The notes beneath the pieces were generated by a model that had not been told where the DNA came from, ran no database searches, and saw nothing but the letters and a program-made list of their open reading frames with translations. The position numbers and the translations under genes are program-made. DNA of 64,000 bases, taken from NCBI RefSeq assembly GCF_024362695.1, contig NC_065423.1:4705001-4769000 (forward strand), given 5' to 3'. Below, in pieces: positions 48,001-59,900 of this stretch (within the stretch, counting starts at the first letter, position 1; each line of letters begins with the position of its first letter). Origin of the DNA: Pectinophora gossypiella. Lineage: Eukaryota; Arthropoda; Insecta; Lepidoptera; Gelechiidae.

Positions 48001-50741
48001 CAGCTTCCAGAAGTAGCACTGAAGCTTGTTTTCCCTCACTGAGTCGCGACGCCAGCACACTGCCAGCTGAGCCCGCGCCCACTATGATGAAGTCGTATTC
48101 GGCTAACGGTCCTTGGAAACCTGGAAAATGTACCAAATGATTGACGTAATAGGTCATCGTAGCCATCGAAATAATAACATAACATAATGTGATCACGACC
48201 TATACCCAGATATCCTAATTGGGGTAGTCGGAGGTACATCCATCGCAAGATGAACTAAGTACTTACATCTCACCGAGCTTTCTTCTTTTTCTATCGTGTG
48301 GGTTGTGAGATGAATTACCAACCTCATCAAACCTGGTGTCAGGGTTATTATTGAGCCGCCAAAGGCTCTTGACATGGCTCACATAGTTCTTACTTACATC
48401 AGTAAATAGTAACCGGGACCAACGGCTTAACGTACCTTCCGAAGCACGGGTCATCTTACTTTTTGAACAATCAGGTGATCAGCCTGTAATGTCCTAACCA
48501 AACTAAGAATTCCAAAGTGATTTTTGTAATATGTCCCCACCGGGATTCGAACCCGGGACCGAACTGTCTGTTAGACCAATCGATCGAAATAATTACGCGT
48601 GCTGTCATTAGAAGTAGCTGCTAGAAACTAGTAGGAATGTTGTCGCGACATCAAACCACCAAGCAGTTTTATCGTCTGTGGAACAAGATACCAAATGGTG
48701 CTAGTTTTTATCGGCTTATTTATTAAAGCAATAAAATATATAATATATGCAGCTAATAATTAAGTACGGAATAGGCCCCCGACAGTAACATAAGAGCAAG
48801 ATTTTCTATGTGTAAATTAAAACTACCAATGTGTGTGTTTAGGTAGCTTTTTCGTCATAAACTTGGAATCCTGATAGCCTGATGCATAGACGACATATTC
48901 ATATGTCTGGTTTAGGCATCAAGCTTTAATCAGGCTGATCACCTGATTGTCCAAAATTAAAATGATCCGTGATTCGGAAGGCACGTTAAGCCGTTGGTCC
49001 CGGCTATTACTTGCTAATATAAGTACGTAGTCGTTACATAAGCCATGTCAGGGCCTTTGGCCGTCACATACACAACACATCCGTCACATCCGTCTTGCTT
49101 TTTTGTAATTGTTTTAGTGGAAATTTGATATGATGTTGTTGACTTTTTTTTGTGTGTGGCGTCCTTTTATAATAAACTTTTTCTATTCTATTCTATTCTA
49201 TCATAAGTCATAACCCTGACACCAGGGTTGATGGGGTTGGTAATCTACCTTACAATCCACACGATAGAAGAAGATCAATCTTTAATAATTATACTGACTT
49301 ATAGGTATAGGTTTTTTTAATAAAAAAATGAGTTTTTACATAATTGGTGGAAAAATATACTTCAACGAGAACTGTATCATGAATACACCAAACAAAATGC
49401 CATTCGTACAAACAACGTAATTAATTTAGTATGTATTTAATTTACATACAAAAAACCTCCTAGAGTACCTTGCTGTATCTTACTAAATCCGTTGGCTGTA
49501 TGCCAGCCCCTTACGTAGGTACCTTGCATAGTTCAAGTTCAAAGACACCATGGAGTCATGGGTGAATGCCACGGAAATAATAGCGACACATGAATAGCTT
49601 ACTATGTATTATGAACGCCGAATTGATTTGCTAGACAACGGTAAAGTATATTTTTATTTTATTCGGTTATTTGTTCAACACGAGGGCAAACAGAAGCTCG
49701 GTGAGGTGTGGGTATTTAGTTCATCTTGCTATGAATGTATCTGACTACCCCAATCGGGATAAGGTCGTGAGCTTATGTTATATTAACAACATGCCCTCGT
49801 GTGAAACAAACAACTTTATACTTCTACATACATATATATATTCAACTCACGATCATAAACCCTAATGTGGTGGGCAGTGTCATGAGCAGTCAAAGACAAC
49901 TTGCAGCCATTGTTTTGTTGATACGAAGTCCTATGGATCTGATGAACCTTATGGTGACAACTGACAAGGCATCTGGCTATCGCCCATACCTAATAATAGT
50001 CCATCATGTTAGAAAGGACATAATCCCACTGTTGGATTTAACGACGTGCTCTGGAAGACAGCTGACAGTGTTCTATGTTTTTTATTCACTCCCAGTCCAG
50101 TATAGAAGCGCTAAAAAAACAGTGTAGTATCGCTTTAAGCGATAAGGCCTCCATTTGCCATATACCTAATTAAGAGTCTTTTGTAAATATTTCCTTTTAT
50201 TTTGATGCAATAATAAATTATATTTGTATAGAAGCTTATCGCTTACAACGAGCGAGATAAGTTTTCAACTTTTAAACATGATAAATTGCCATCTTCCATG
50301 TGAAAATCCGAGTAAGTATTCAATAAAAATCTACTTTGTCTCACAAGAGAATAAAACACGCTTTTCCTCACTGTTTTTACGCATGAAACCTTTTCATGCC
50401 GGACAGTTTGAAAAACATTGTTGTAATTAAAGTGTAGGTAGCTGCAATTTACCTTTAGGTAACTCGTATTTGTCTCTCAAAATGGACAAAATGTCAGGCG
50501 CCTCCGGATTCAAATGCAGCGTCGGTGTATTGAGCATTGCGTCGATGACTCTGCTCTTCCCTGGAGTTCCAACAAGTCTCTTCTCTCGAACACTTTCTGC
50601 ACAAAATTCTGCACAGTGTCTAGGCACAGCGTATTCCGGAAAATCTTCGATTGACACTGTAGCTTCATCGTCAAACGTATCACTGTAACTTATTACGAGA
50701 CTTTGTAAAATAAAAAACAGTGTAAATACGAGTTTTCCCAT
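42043..50741 (-). CDS. GMC oxidoreductase 1 (glucose-dehydrogenase-like)
   Basis: Exons are 50741-50453, 48120-47893, 45138-45006, 43920-43801 and 43282-42043, totalling 670 codons (669 aa). The ATG at 50741 begins a signal peptide (MGKLVFTLFFILQSLVISYS); the longer upstream frame opens only with TTG. After a pro-like region of about 80 residues, the FAD-binding FIIVGAGSAG (107-116) and LLLEAG follow. Exon 3 holds GMC signature 1 (CFWPRGKAVGGSSVINYMIY); exon 5 holds signature 2 (SAGPIESPHLLMLSGIGP). The catalytic pair is likely His602 (HHQIATCKMG) and His646 (AHTNAPAIMIGEK). Such enzymes oxidise sugars, alcohols or sterols with FAD; the substrate is not predictable. Introns 1-3 hold many transposons. 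Confidence 0.9.
44515..44935 (+). repeat. Common dispersed repeat, LINE-like fragment
   Basis: It includes the widespread lepidopteran text around CAGCGGTGAAGGAAAACATT, GAGAAATGCATTTTCGGAGG and AACGGGATAATGCTAGGGAT (recognised from memory). No reverse-transcriptase frame remains. Confidence 0.55.
46144..46273. mobile_element. Long-hairpin MITE, 130 bp
   Basis: Both arms of about 50 nt are near-perfect inverted repeats: GGTATTAATAG at the outer end, then ATCTCAGC and GACTGCCCTCAAGATCATG. About 30 nt of loop lies between. Confidence 0.6.
46290..46449. repeat. Truncated copy of the 35605-36012 TIR element
   Basis: It shares the GAGGGGTGCCACT and CTAGGGCCGCCACTG segments and ends with the same right TIR. 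The left TIR is not seen. Confidence 0.5.
46831..46978. mobile_element. Short MITE, about 148 bp (copy B)
   Basis: It starts GTACGGTCACGAGCATTAAT and ends ATTGCTCATGACTGTAC. It is the inverted counterpart of 10072-10213, with a matching interior. Confidence 0.6.
47016..47412. mobile_element. Non-autonomous DNA element with long TIRs, 397 bp
   Basis: Left arm 47016-47072 and right arm 47355-47412 are inverted repeats of about 58 bp. They share ACTTTCCAGG, TAGATGGCGCTGT and CAGAGTTA, with a few mismatches. The interior is AT-rich and non-coding. The duplication is not clear. Confidence 0.6.
48200..48595 (-). mobile_element. tRNA-derived SINE with adjoining repeat
   Basis: The body runs from about 48280 through GGCTTAACGTACCTTCCGAA to the tRNA-like head at 48530-48595, with an intact B-box complement GGGATTCGAACCC. 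Positions 48205-48275 carry the separate GATGTACCTCYGACT-type repeat also found at 58985-59065. Both lie in GMC-1 intron 1. Confidence 0.6.
48924..49265 (+). mobile_element. SINE in opposite orientation, interrupted by a nested insertion
   Basis: It contains the same body blocks as 48280-48500, inverted (CTGATCACCTGATTGTCC, GGCACGTTAAGCCGTTGGTC, CCCTGACACCAGGGTTGATG). At about 49062-49205 the body is broken by roughly 145 bp of unrelated sequence ending in an ATTCT tandem tail, which looks like another retroposon. Confidence 0.55.
49845..50125. repeat. Dispersed repeat, copy 2 (inverted)
   Basis: It matches 36775-37035 in reverse orientation, sharing TCAAAGACAACTTGCAGCCA, TTGATACGAAGTC and GTTCTATGTTTTTTAT. 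It lies in GMC-1 intron 1. The 108-codon frame across it is not a gene. Confidence 0.6.
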
Positions 50742-51590
50742 ATTAGCGAGGTTCTCCCTTGGCCTTAGACGGCTAACTGCCAATATGTTGCCATCAAGTT
50801 GCTAACCGGTCGCATTTTTTATGTTTTGTTTTTATCACATCACAAAAAAAAATGAGTGCTTTGAACCCTCAGCTCATGATTCAAAATTAAAAAAATTGTG
50901 AAATAACGTAACTACTTACTTCGTTCGATTTCCAATTTCCTATTATATCTAATTAGATTCTCTGTGATGTTTTTTAATCGTAACATTTAATTACTTTTAT
51001 ATTTTTATCTTTCTTGGTATTAAGTTAAAAATATTTTAATTTAATACCAAGAAACCGACTACGATATGATCTGAACCGACTACTGACTGCGATCATAACA
51101 TTTATGAGTTTCATTTAACTAAATATGTAGTTTTAGTTTGTCTTCACTTCCTGAATAATAAAATATACCTAAAAATTATTACGCACGTAGATGTGATTAT
51201 GATTACTGTGGCACAGAAACACATGCGCGAAGGTATAATATGGAAATTAAAGTAGGTATAGAATTGAATCTTTTCAGCTAAAATGTTCTAACATAGTTCA
51301 TCAATGGTAACACCTTCCGGGGTAGACACCCTCTAAAACTTAGTAGAATTTTAATTAGTGAATAGAACAAAATATAAACTAAGCTGGGTAGTCAGTTTTG
51401 TTGATAAATAAAAGATCGGTTAGTAACATTTACCTATGTTTAATTTTTAATTCTATTCAATATGTTTGTACATATTTTATTTAAATGCCATCACTAAAGC
51501 TATTGATTATACCTTTCGTCTCATTGTTAAATAATCTCAATAGTCTTACAAGTTCCCTTTATGTTTACTAAATCAGTCTTGAATCTTTTC

Positions 51591-54500
51591 TTACTGCAGT
51601 CCCCAAGCGTATTTTATCATGTCGGCCGCTTTTTCTCCGATCATAATGGCAGGCGCATTTGTGTGTGCGGACACAGTGCGTGGAATAACGCTGGAGTCCA
51701 CTACACGCAGGCGGTATACCCCATGGACGCGTAGTTCTGGGTCTACTACTGCAAGCGGGTCACCCACGGGCCCCATACGACATGTAGCTATCTGATGGTG
51801 AAGCGTAGCGGTTAATGTACGCACAGCACACTCCCAATACTCATCGGAGTCGAATACAACACCACGACAACTGGGAAACCGAGCAGGGTGCACTTGCAAA
51901 CCGTACTTCTGGAACGGTGCCGTAGCTGCCAATGCCTGTATATGTCTAATTGCAGCTATAAATGTAGCCATGTCTCTCGGGTCAGTCAAATAGTTTCCAT
52001 ACATTCGTGGATAACTAAATGGATTGTTGTCCTTTAACTCCAAATATCCCACAGACTTCGGATGAAGCAACATTGGGAAGGCGCTCCATGTGTCTGTGTT
52101 GTCAATGTCTCCATAAGCTTCGTTGAACACTGTTTCAGAAATTCTCATACCTTTACGGACAGCTTTGCTACCCTTAGGGCCTCCATCAGAAACGATAGAC
52201 CCACCGATACTGATCAGCTCGATATCGGGAACCAGTTCAGGATCATCTGACACTGGGGTTTTAATATATCCAATACCTTCCACTCCTCCGGGTGACGAAA
52301 CCAAACTGTCGCCATCTCGCAGCCAGTCCGCAATAGTTGTCAGTGTTACTGCTCTTTCTTCCGTGAAACTTATACCTGTTTGGTTTACTTTAAAAATCAA
52401 TCCGGGAAAACAGATGTGATCATAAAGTGTGCGGCCTACGGGAAGGTCTTTTAAAACAGGTATGCCTAACGAATACAAATGTGCTTTAGGCCCTATTCCC
52501 GACAACATGAGTAGTTGAGGTGATGCTATTGGTCCTGCTGACAATATAACTTCCTTCCGCGCTCTTGCTGTGTACTTCACTCTATTACGTACATATTCAA
52601 CACCGTAAGCAGCATTCGTTTGTTGATCTATCAAAATCTTCGTAGCACTTGCTTCAGGCAAGATGTGTAAGTTTTTTCTCTTCTTGTGGGAGTGTAAGAA
52701 TACTTTGGCAGCGCTTTGTCGATGCCCTTTGCTCATCGTTACTTGTACTTTGCCAAAACCAAAGCCGTTAGGAGCATTATAATCTACTGTCGGATGTCCG
52801 AGTGTTTTACCAGCTTCTAGAAAAGCGCCTATTAATTTTGTTCTGAAATAAAAAAAACAAACAAATCTTATATGTCAAGAAGGTGTTCATTTGAGCAACA
52901 TGCAAGATGCATAGCTAAATAACTTACTTTTTTGGTACAAATTCGACTGGTAGGACCCCATCTCGACTTCTGTAAGGGTTTTTTTCAAAGCCTTTCAGAT
53001 CCGCTTTTTCTGATTTCATATAATAGTACAACACATCATTGTAAGACCTGGAAACAAACATCGATTCCATATCAATCATAGACTCGTTATAATAAAACTA
53101 TCAAACGTCTTCGTACGATCGAAGTACGTGTTATGAATTGCATCTCATCTTTAATTGTCTAGCTTCAAAACATTGCACATATGATGGTACTCTTTTGTAT
53201 CCTGATATCTCAAACTTGACCTTTTCGGATGTCTCATTTTGGTGTTGTGATATCTAACCATATGAACAGAATACAAAGTAGGTATTATTCAGTTACCATC
53301 CATAGTTGCCAGCAGCAGCAATTCGGTCCCAATCTTGAGGTCTGCCTCTCGTGTAGATCATATAATTTATAACACTGGTTCCACCAACCGCTTTACCTCG
53401 AGGCCAGAAGCAACGTCCGTTTTCCATTCCTGTAATATAATTTAATTCCCACTTTTATTGACCTCTCACACCATGCGAGGTTGACTGGAAGAGATCTCTT
53501 TTAGAGATAAGTCCACCTTTAGTACCATTTAGTACAATAAAGAGTTTAATAATAATAACTTAATTAATTTTACTTTTATAACATTTTCTACAGCAACCTT
53601 GTTTCCTATTGTCCTTAGAAATGTGTCATCAAATTGACAAGGAAACAACGTAATTTGTTTTTTTTTTGAGAGCCGCCGTAAAAGCATCTTGTGGTTGTAC
53701 AAGACCTTGGCGTGCAAAAAGGGAAAATTAAAAGAAAAATTGTATTTGACACCTTTGCAAACTCCTTCCTGCGGTTCCATGTAATACTGCCAGGTGTAAT
53801 CTGTGGCCTGGAAATAAGGTGCCAAGCCTGGGACTTCTGTGAGGACCATTTCTGGTTTGCCAGTCTCCAGAAGCAGTACAGTGGTGTTCTTGTTCTCTGT
53901 AAGTCGGGACGCAAGGGCACATCCTGCAGATCCAGCTCCAACTATGATGAAGTCGTATTCCGGCAAAGGTGACTGCAGTCCTGGAAATATACATTTCGCG
54001 CGTATGATTCTTCAAATAAAATTATTAGCTCTAGGTGTCTAATTTGTTTTATAAATATAAAGTGAAGTGTAAATCCTTTGTATTCTACATAGGTAACGTA
54101 AAATCTTGAATAGGAAGCCAAGAAAAAAGAATGTGTTTGACAGAGTCTTCTCGGTTAACAACAAACCTATCAGAGTTCTTCTGAGCTTTTAAAAACGTAA
54201 TTTACACCCGCAAATATTTTTTCGTGAACCTAAGATCCACAAGTCCTTGATACCTTATTTTTTTTCAAAATGTTTGCCTACAATTGCTTTCGAATGGCAT
54301 TGGAGCAACCCGCATTGGAGCAGCGTGGTGGAGTATGCTCCATACCCCCTCCGGTTGATTGAGGGGAGGCCTGTGCCCAGCAGTGGGACGTATATAGGCT
54401 GTTTATGTGTGTGTGTGCTTTCGAATGGATCGTGTTTTAAATATCAAGTGGAATTTTCTGTTGCAAAAGTATGGAACTGAAAATAAATAAAATAAAACAC

Positions 54501-56530
54501 TAAAATTTACATGAATTTTCCGACATGAAATTCCACTTGATATCAACTCAGAATCATGGTCTGAATCATCCCCGACAGTATTCGTTACGGCGTCACTAAC
54601 ACCCATACCTACTTGTATGACTACCGTATGTACTTGAACGGGGTGTAAGTGACATCGTAACGAATACTGAGAGGGATGATTCAGCTCATTATTCTGAGTT
54701 AATATCAAGTGGAAATTTCCATAGTAAAAGTATAGAATTGAAAAAAAAATAAAAAACTAAAATAAAACATTAATTTTACGACGGAAAATTCCACTTGATA
54801 TCAACTCAGAATCATGGTCTTAATTATCCCCCTCAGTATCACTAACGCCCTGTATAGTGCACGTAGTCTACAAAGGGAGTGCATTTTTAGATCTGTTTGA
54901 AATAAAAACTTGCACTAAAATTGCTCCTTTAATAGGATGTAGGATGTTTGCCTTGGCTAATTATAGAATCTTCTTCTTATAGAAGAAGAATTATAGAATT
55001 ATTTTTTTGCTTTTCCATAGGTAGTTATTATTATGGAATAAAGCATGTAATCTAAATAGGTATGTAGGTATAATATAACTTTTAATTGACGTCGTGTTAT
55101 CCACCTAGACTATAAAGGTATAATATTTTGTTTTAAGATGCATAGATCCGTACGATTCCGTTGTTTTATGTACCAATATAAAAATCTTGATTTTTGTTTC
55201 CGTTAACTTTTGCATAAGTACGTATATCAGGACATAAATACCGTAAACGTGTCCCAACAAAGATTCCGTTACGTTGTTTTTTATTACTTATATTGGAGCT
55301 TTTAAGATAACGGTCATCTTTTGCAAAGGTCCTCGACCGGTTGATTGGGAGGACTGGTTACTTTTTCATATATATTTTTTGATTCAATTACTTGCGTAGC
55401 GATAGCTAAGTAGGAATAGGTAACTAGTAATTACATTGTGTGCGTGTTTCTGCCGGTTATAACAGCTATACATTTGTACGTACAACTTACTGAGAATGTA
55501 TATAAATTATATGTATATATTATAATACTTAGTAACTAATGTAGATTTAATGTGGAACTTAAAGTCAATGAACTTGTTTTTATTTTTACATGTGCGTACC
55601 CTAAGTACATTCTTGTGTATCTATTAAAATTACATATCAACCGAGTCGATTTACATTTGTTTTGTTTAAATCCATATATTATGCAATATATGGTAATGAA
55701 TGTCAAAATTTTATGTTTCTTTTGACTAGCTTAGGGTATATTTAAGCAAGTCTTCAAATTCTTTGATTCTTTAATTAATTGCCTTATCAAATATAGTCCT
55801 CATAGGCATTATAAATCTACTGAACCTGTCTGCGTGACAGAAAAAATGTTCTTTATAAATAACGCACAAGTCATAACGACGATATTCACGGGTATATTCC
55901 CAATTAGGGTGGTCAGAGATTTCATCGCATGATTAACTAAGAAGGTATTCACGCCTTATCGAGCTTTTTGTTTGACCTAACTAATTTCGTTTATGATAAA
56001 GGAAAATAGTTATTTAATAAATTGAATGTCTATATAAGCATAGGACGACTATCTCAATAGTGTATATTTTCTTGGTATTTTTCCTTCGTATTAGGCTGTA
56101 CCTACCCTTACCATACAAGAGCTCAAGAAATAATAGTAGTCCAACAAAATCTATTTTTTTGGTTTATATTGAAAAATGTAAGTATATTAGAGACATGTAA
56201 TAGGTAAAATAGGTACTCACCAGCAGGCAAAGGAAAAGAGTCCCTCAAGAAATCGAAAAATTCACCGCGATTCTTTTGGACGTAAATTGAGGATGTCGTT
56301 TGAATCATTAAATCAATTACGGGGCTCTGTGGATATGACACCAATAATTTCCCATTTCTGCCGTCGTCAAGCGATTCATAGGTTTCAGAATTTTCAACGT
56401 CGTCTCGAGGATACAGCTTAATATTTTCGTCATAATCACTATCCACGTTTTCAACCACAGCTTCATCCACTTCCGAACTTAAAATGCCAATTAATAAAAT
56501 TGGCAACACTATTAAAAACTTTATTATCAT
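51591..56530 (-). CDS. GMC oxidoreductase 2 (glucose-dehydrogenase-like)
   Basis: Exons are 56530-56221, 53980-53753, 53429-53297, 53047-52928 and 52842-51591, totalling 681 codons (680 aa). A signal peptide (MIIKFLIVLPILLIGILSSE) precedes an acidic pro-like region ending FPLPAG. Exon 2 has the FAD-binding FIIVGAGSAGCALA; exon 3 has CFWPRGKAVGGTSVINYMIY; the likely catalytic pair is His613 and His657. Exons 2-4 have exactly the lengths of GMC-1 and GMC-3, supporting tandem duplication. The exon 2 donor GTGTCA is weak but fixed by paralogue length. A minus-strand AATAAA is at 51476-51481. Intron 1 (2.2 kb) is transposon-rich. Substrate unknown. Confidence 0.9.
54290..54410 (+). repeat. Retroposon 3' fragment
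   Basis: Blocks GCATTGGAGCAGCGTGGTGG, GTATGCTCCATACCCCCTCC and GCCCAGCAGTGGGACGTATA are the inverse of the module at 35740-35830. It ends in GMC-2 intron 1. Confidence 0.6.
54425..54860. mobile_element. Fold-back element with four copies of one block
   Basis: The block AATTCCACTTGATATCAACT, then CAGAATCATGGTCT, occurs directly at about 54529 and 54786 and inverted at about 54671-54720 and 54440-54460. A GTGACATCGTAACGAATACT segment lies between. It is probably two related inverted-repeat elements, one truncated or nested. A fragment also occurs at 1621-1690. Confidence 0.5.
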
Positions 56531-56975
56531 TTTTATTAACTATTATTTAAAAAAAAAACTTATTTTATTTGAGAAATTTAAAAATAGTTCCAGTTCGAGT
56601 TATTTATAAAATGATAATTTCGCAACTGGACAATAGTAACTGGTTGTCTCCGCGGAGTCCCCAGTTAGTATGCGATGATCGCAGTGGAGGTGCGTACAGT
56701 AGGATACGTTCGATCTCTTTTTTTGGGTTACAACGGTCAATATATTCAGGTGTCCAAACGGTAATGAATAACGAGAGACTAGTAGCTTCTGGCACGCGAT
56801 AGAATTTATTAATAAATTTTTAAACGTTGTTTTTGTATACTTAGTTTAATTAAATAATATGCTTTCTGTACATAATTACAATATTTGATACAAAACATAA
56901 GTGAAGTCCAACATAATACTTATTAATTCTTAACTCTACATAATACTATCTTTTTGGTTTGTAACTTTCTACTTT

Positions 56976-59900
56976 TCATTTTTTTACTAGGATTTGGAAC
57001 GTTCCGTCATCGTAGTCATAGCTTTGGAGATTGTCAGACTGTGAATTAGCCCACGTAGCTTTTAGCATATCTGCACCCTTTTCTCCGATCATTATGGCTG
57101 GTGCATTGGTATGGGCACATGTTGTTCGCGGTATAATACTTGAATCGATGACGCGTAGACGGTCGACGCCGTGTACTCTCAACTCGGGGTCTACCACTGC
57201 CTGTGGGTCGCCCACAGGACCCATACGACAGGTGCCGATTTGATGATGCAAAGTGGCTGTAAAAGTACGAACGGCACACTCCCAGTACGCGTCAGAGTCG
57301 AACTTCAACGTGCGACACGTAGGGTAACTAGCGCGATGTATCTGAGCTCCATAGCGCTGGAAGGGTGGCGTGTCCACCAAAGCTTGCACATGCCGAATAC
57401 CATCTATAAATGCTCGCACATCTCTGGGGTCTGTCAAGTAATTTCCAAACATGCGTGGATGACTGAATGGGTTTCTATTCTTTAACTCTAAACGGCCATT
57501 TGATTTGGGATGCAACAACATCAAAAAGGCACTCCAAGCCTCTGTGTTATCTATTGACCCGAAAATTGCGTCGAAAATATTTTCATTTATCATCATTCCT
57601 CTTCGTACAGCTTTGCTTCCTCCGGGACCACCGTCTGAGAGAATAGATCCTCCTATACTTAATAGCTCTATGTCCGGTATTCGTTCAGGTTCATCGGACC
57701 CTGGGGTTTTAATATAGCCGATACCTTCAGCACCGCCTGCAGCAGCGACTGGGCCATCACCGAATTGTAACCAGTCTAGTACATTGTCTAACGTTGCGTC
57801 AGCATTTTCATTGAGAGTTAAGCCTGTTGTGTTCAATGTGAATACTAACCCAGGGAATGATATGTGATCGTATAGCGTCCGTCCAACGGGTAAGTCTTGT
57901 ATGACTGGAATTCCATGACTGTTCAGATGCTCGCGAGGGCCGATGCCCGATAACATGAGCAGTTGTGGCGACGCGATGGGACCCGCTGATACTATAACCT
58001 CTCGCCGAGCAGTAACTGTTTGTCTCATACGTTGTCGAATATATTCCACTCCGTACGCAGTTTTCATCCCAGGATCTATTAAAATTTTTGTTGCTCTGGT
58101 ATCTGGCAATATGTGCAAATTGGGTCGGTTTCGGTTGAAATGCAGGAATGCCTTTGCAGCACTAACTCTTCTGCCTAGTTTCGCTGTTACTTGAAGGTAG
58201 CCGAAACCAAGCTGCTCTGGAGTGTTATAGTCCAATGTAGGATGTCCTAATATTCTTCCGGCCTCCAGAAATGCATGGACGAATGGCGTTCTGAAATAAT
58301 CATACGATTTATTAGTTGTTATAACGTGTAATATATTTACCTAAAATTAATCGAGACTAAAGGTACAATACTATTAGGTAGTTACTTGTAATTAAGCCAG
58401 TTGACAGCCAGTTCACCAGTTCTACTGTGGTACGGAGAATCTTCTAGTCCTTTTAAGTTAGAATGTTCTGACTTCATGTAATACTTGAGAACATCATTGT
58501 ACGACCTGCAAAGGACATTTTTAATAAGTATCTTTGGTATGTAAATAAATATCTTTAAATCGAAACGGGTTTCGTTACTCGGAGTTTTCTTTATTGCTTG
58601 AGCAAAACCGGCCCTTTTTGGTTGACAGGATGTCCTGCAATTTAGCAATCTTTCAAATTATTTCGTTTAGGTAGGTGAACTAGTACTTAGCGTGAAAAAC
58701 CGTTAATTCCATTTAAATGTTATATTACGTCTAACATCGGTTTAGAGACCTGTAGAGCGGTACCTTGGGCCCAATAGTAAATGGCCTTATAGATACCTAT
58801 CGAATGCAGTATACTTTACAATGAGTTGGTGGATCATGCAGACGCTACTCTCATTTACCCGAACTTGAATATGGAATACGCAAAAGTAACCGAAGTACAG
58901 AGTTTAAGAGGGTTTTGGGATATTGGACACGGTTCGTAAACCATTTTTTTCGTATCATATATTGTAATATAAACTCACTATAGTCTAATTGGGGTAGTCA
59001 GAGGTGCATCCATCGCAAGGTGAACTAAGTATCCAAGCATTCCCACCCCACCCACATCTTCCAAAACATCTTTCGTGTGCCGTATCCCATATGTTTGAAA
59101 ATAAAATAATAAACTTACCATTGTTTTAAGTTTACGCGGTTATTATCATAATTAAAACACATAATAACGGTTTCTTACCGCGTTTAAAGTAGGGATATGA
59201 TGTAGGTGTTGTGAAAAGCTTAAAACGGCCTAATGTGGTGACAAAACGTGAGGACACAGTGAGTACGGTTTGTCGTAGTGAGTTTGGTGCGAGTTCAGAT
59301 GGTTCCGAACATTCCGATATCAAATACATCAACAAGCTGCAAAGAAAGAGGGTAGACATATATGTCTGCCCGTAGAAAATTATGGATCTACCTACACTCC
59401 ACTCCAATCTCATCAATCATCCCGTGATCATGGCACTTGCAACAGTGTCGAAATATCGGGAGTCTTATATCCCTAGTTTAAACGCGGTAAGAACCCGTTA
59501 TTATGTGTTTTCATTATAATAAACTTACCAGCCGTAATTGCCGGCGGCTGCTATGCGGTCCCACTCCTCCGGGCGTCCTCTGGTGTAGATCATGTAGTTG
59601 ATGACGCTCGTGCCTCCCACTGCTCTACCTCTTGGCCAGTAGCAACGACCATTTATCATTCCTGTAATATAACAACAATATAACATAAGTTCACGGCTAT
59701 TGTTCTCAATTGAGCTAGGCAGAGGTACATCCGTCGCAAGATGAACTGAGTACCCATGTTTCACCGAACCTTCTGTGAGAATAACGTCATAAGTTGGTAG
59801 AGCCGCATCGCCTTCTAAGGTCGATAGACAATTGTATTACTGAAAATTGCACTTAAGATAAAGTGAGTAAGGACCATCTTCTCGTTTTGGCACTAGTCAA

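Noticed and set aside
50742..50783. Longer N-terminus for GMC-1 starting at 50783
   Set aside because: That codon is TTG, and the ATG at 50741 directly begins a signal peptide.
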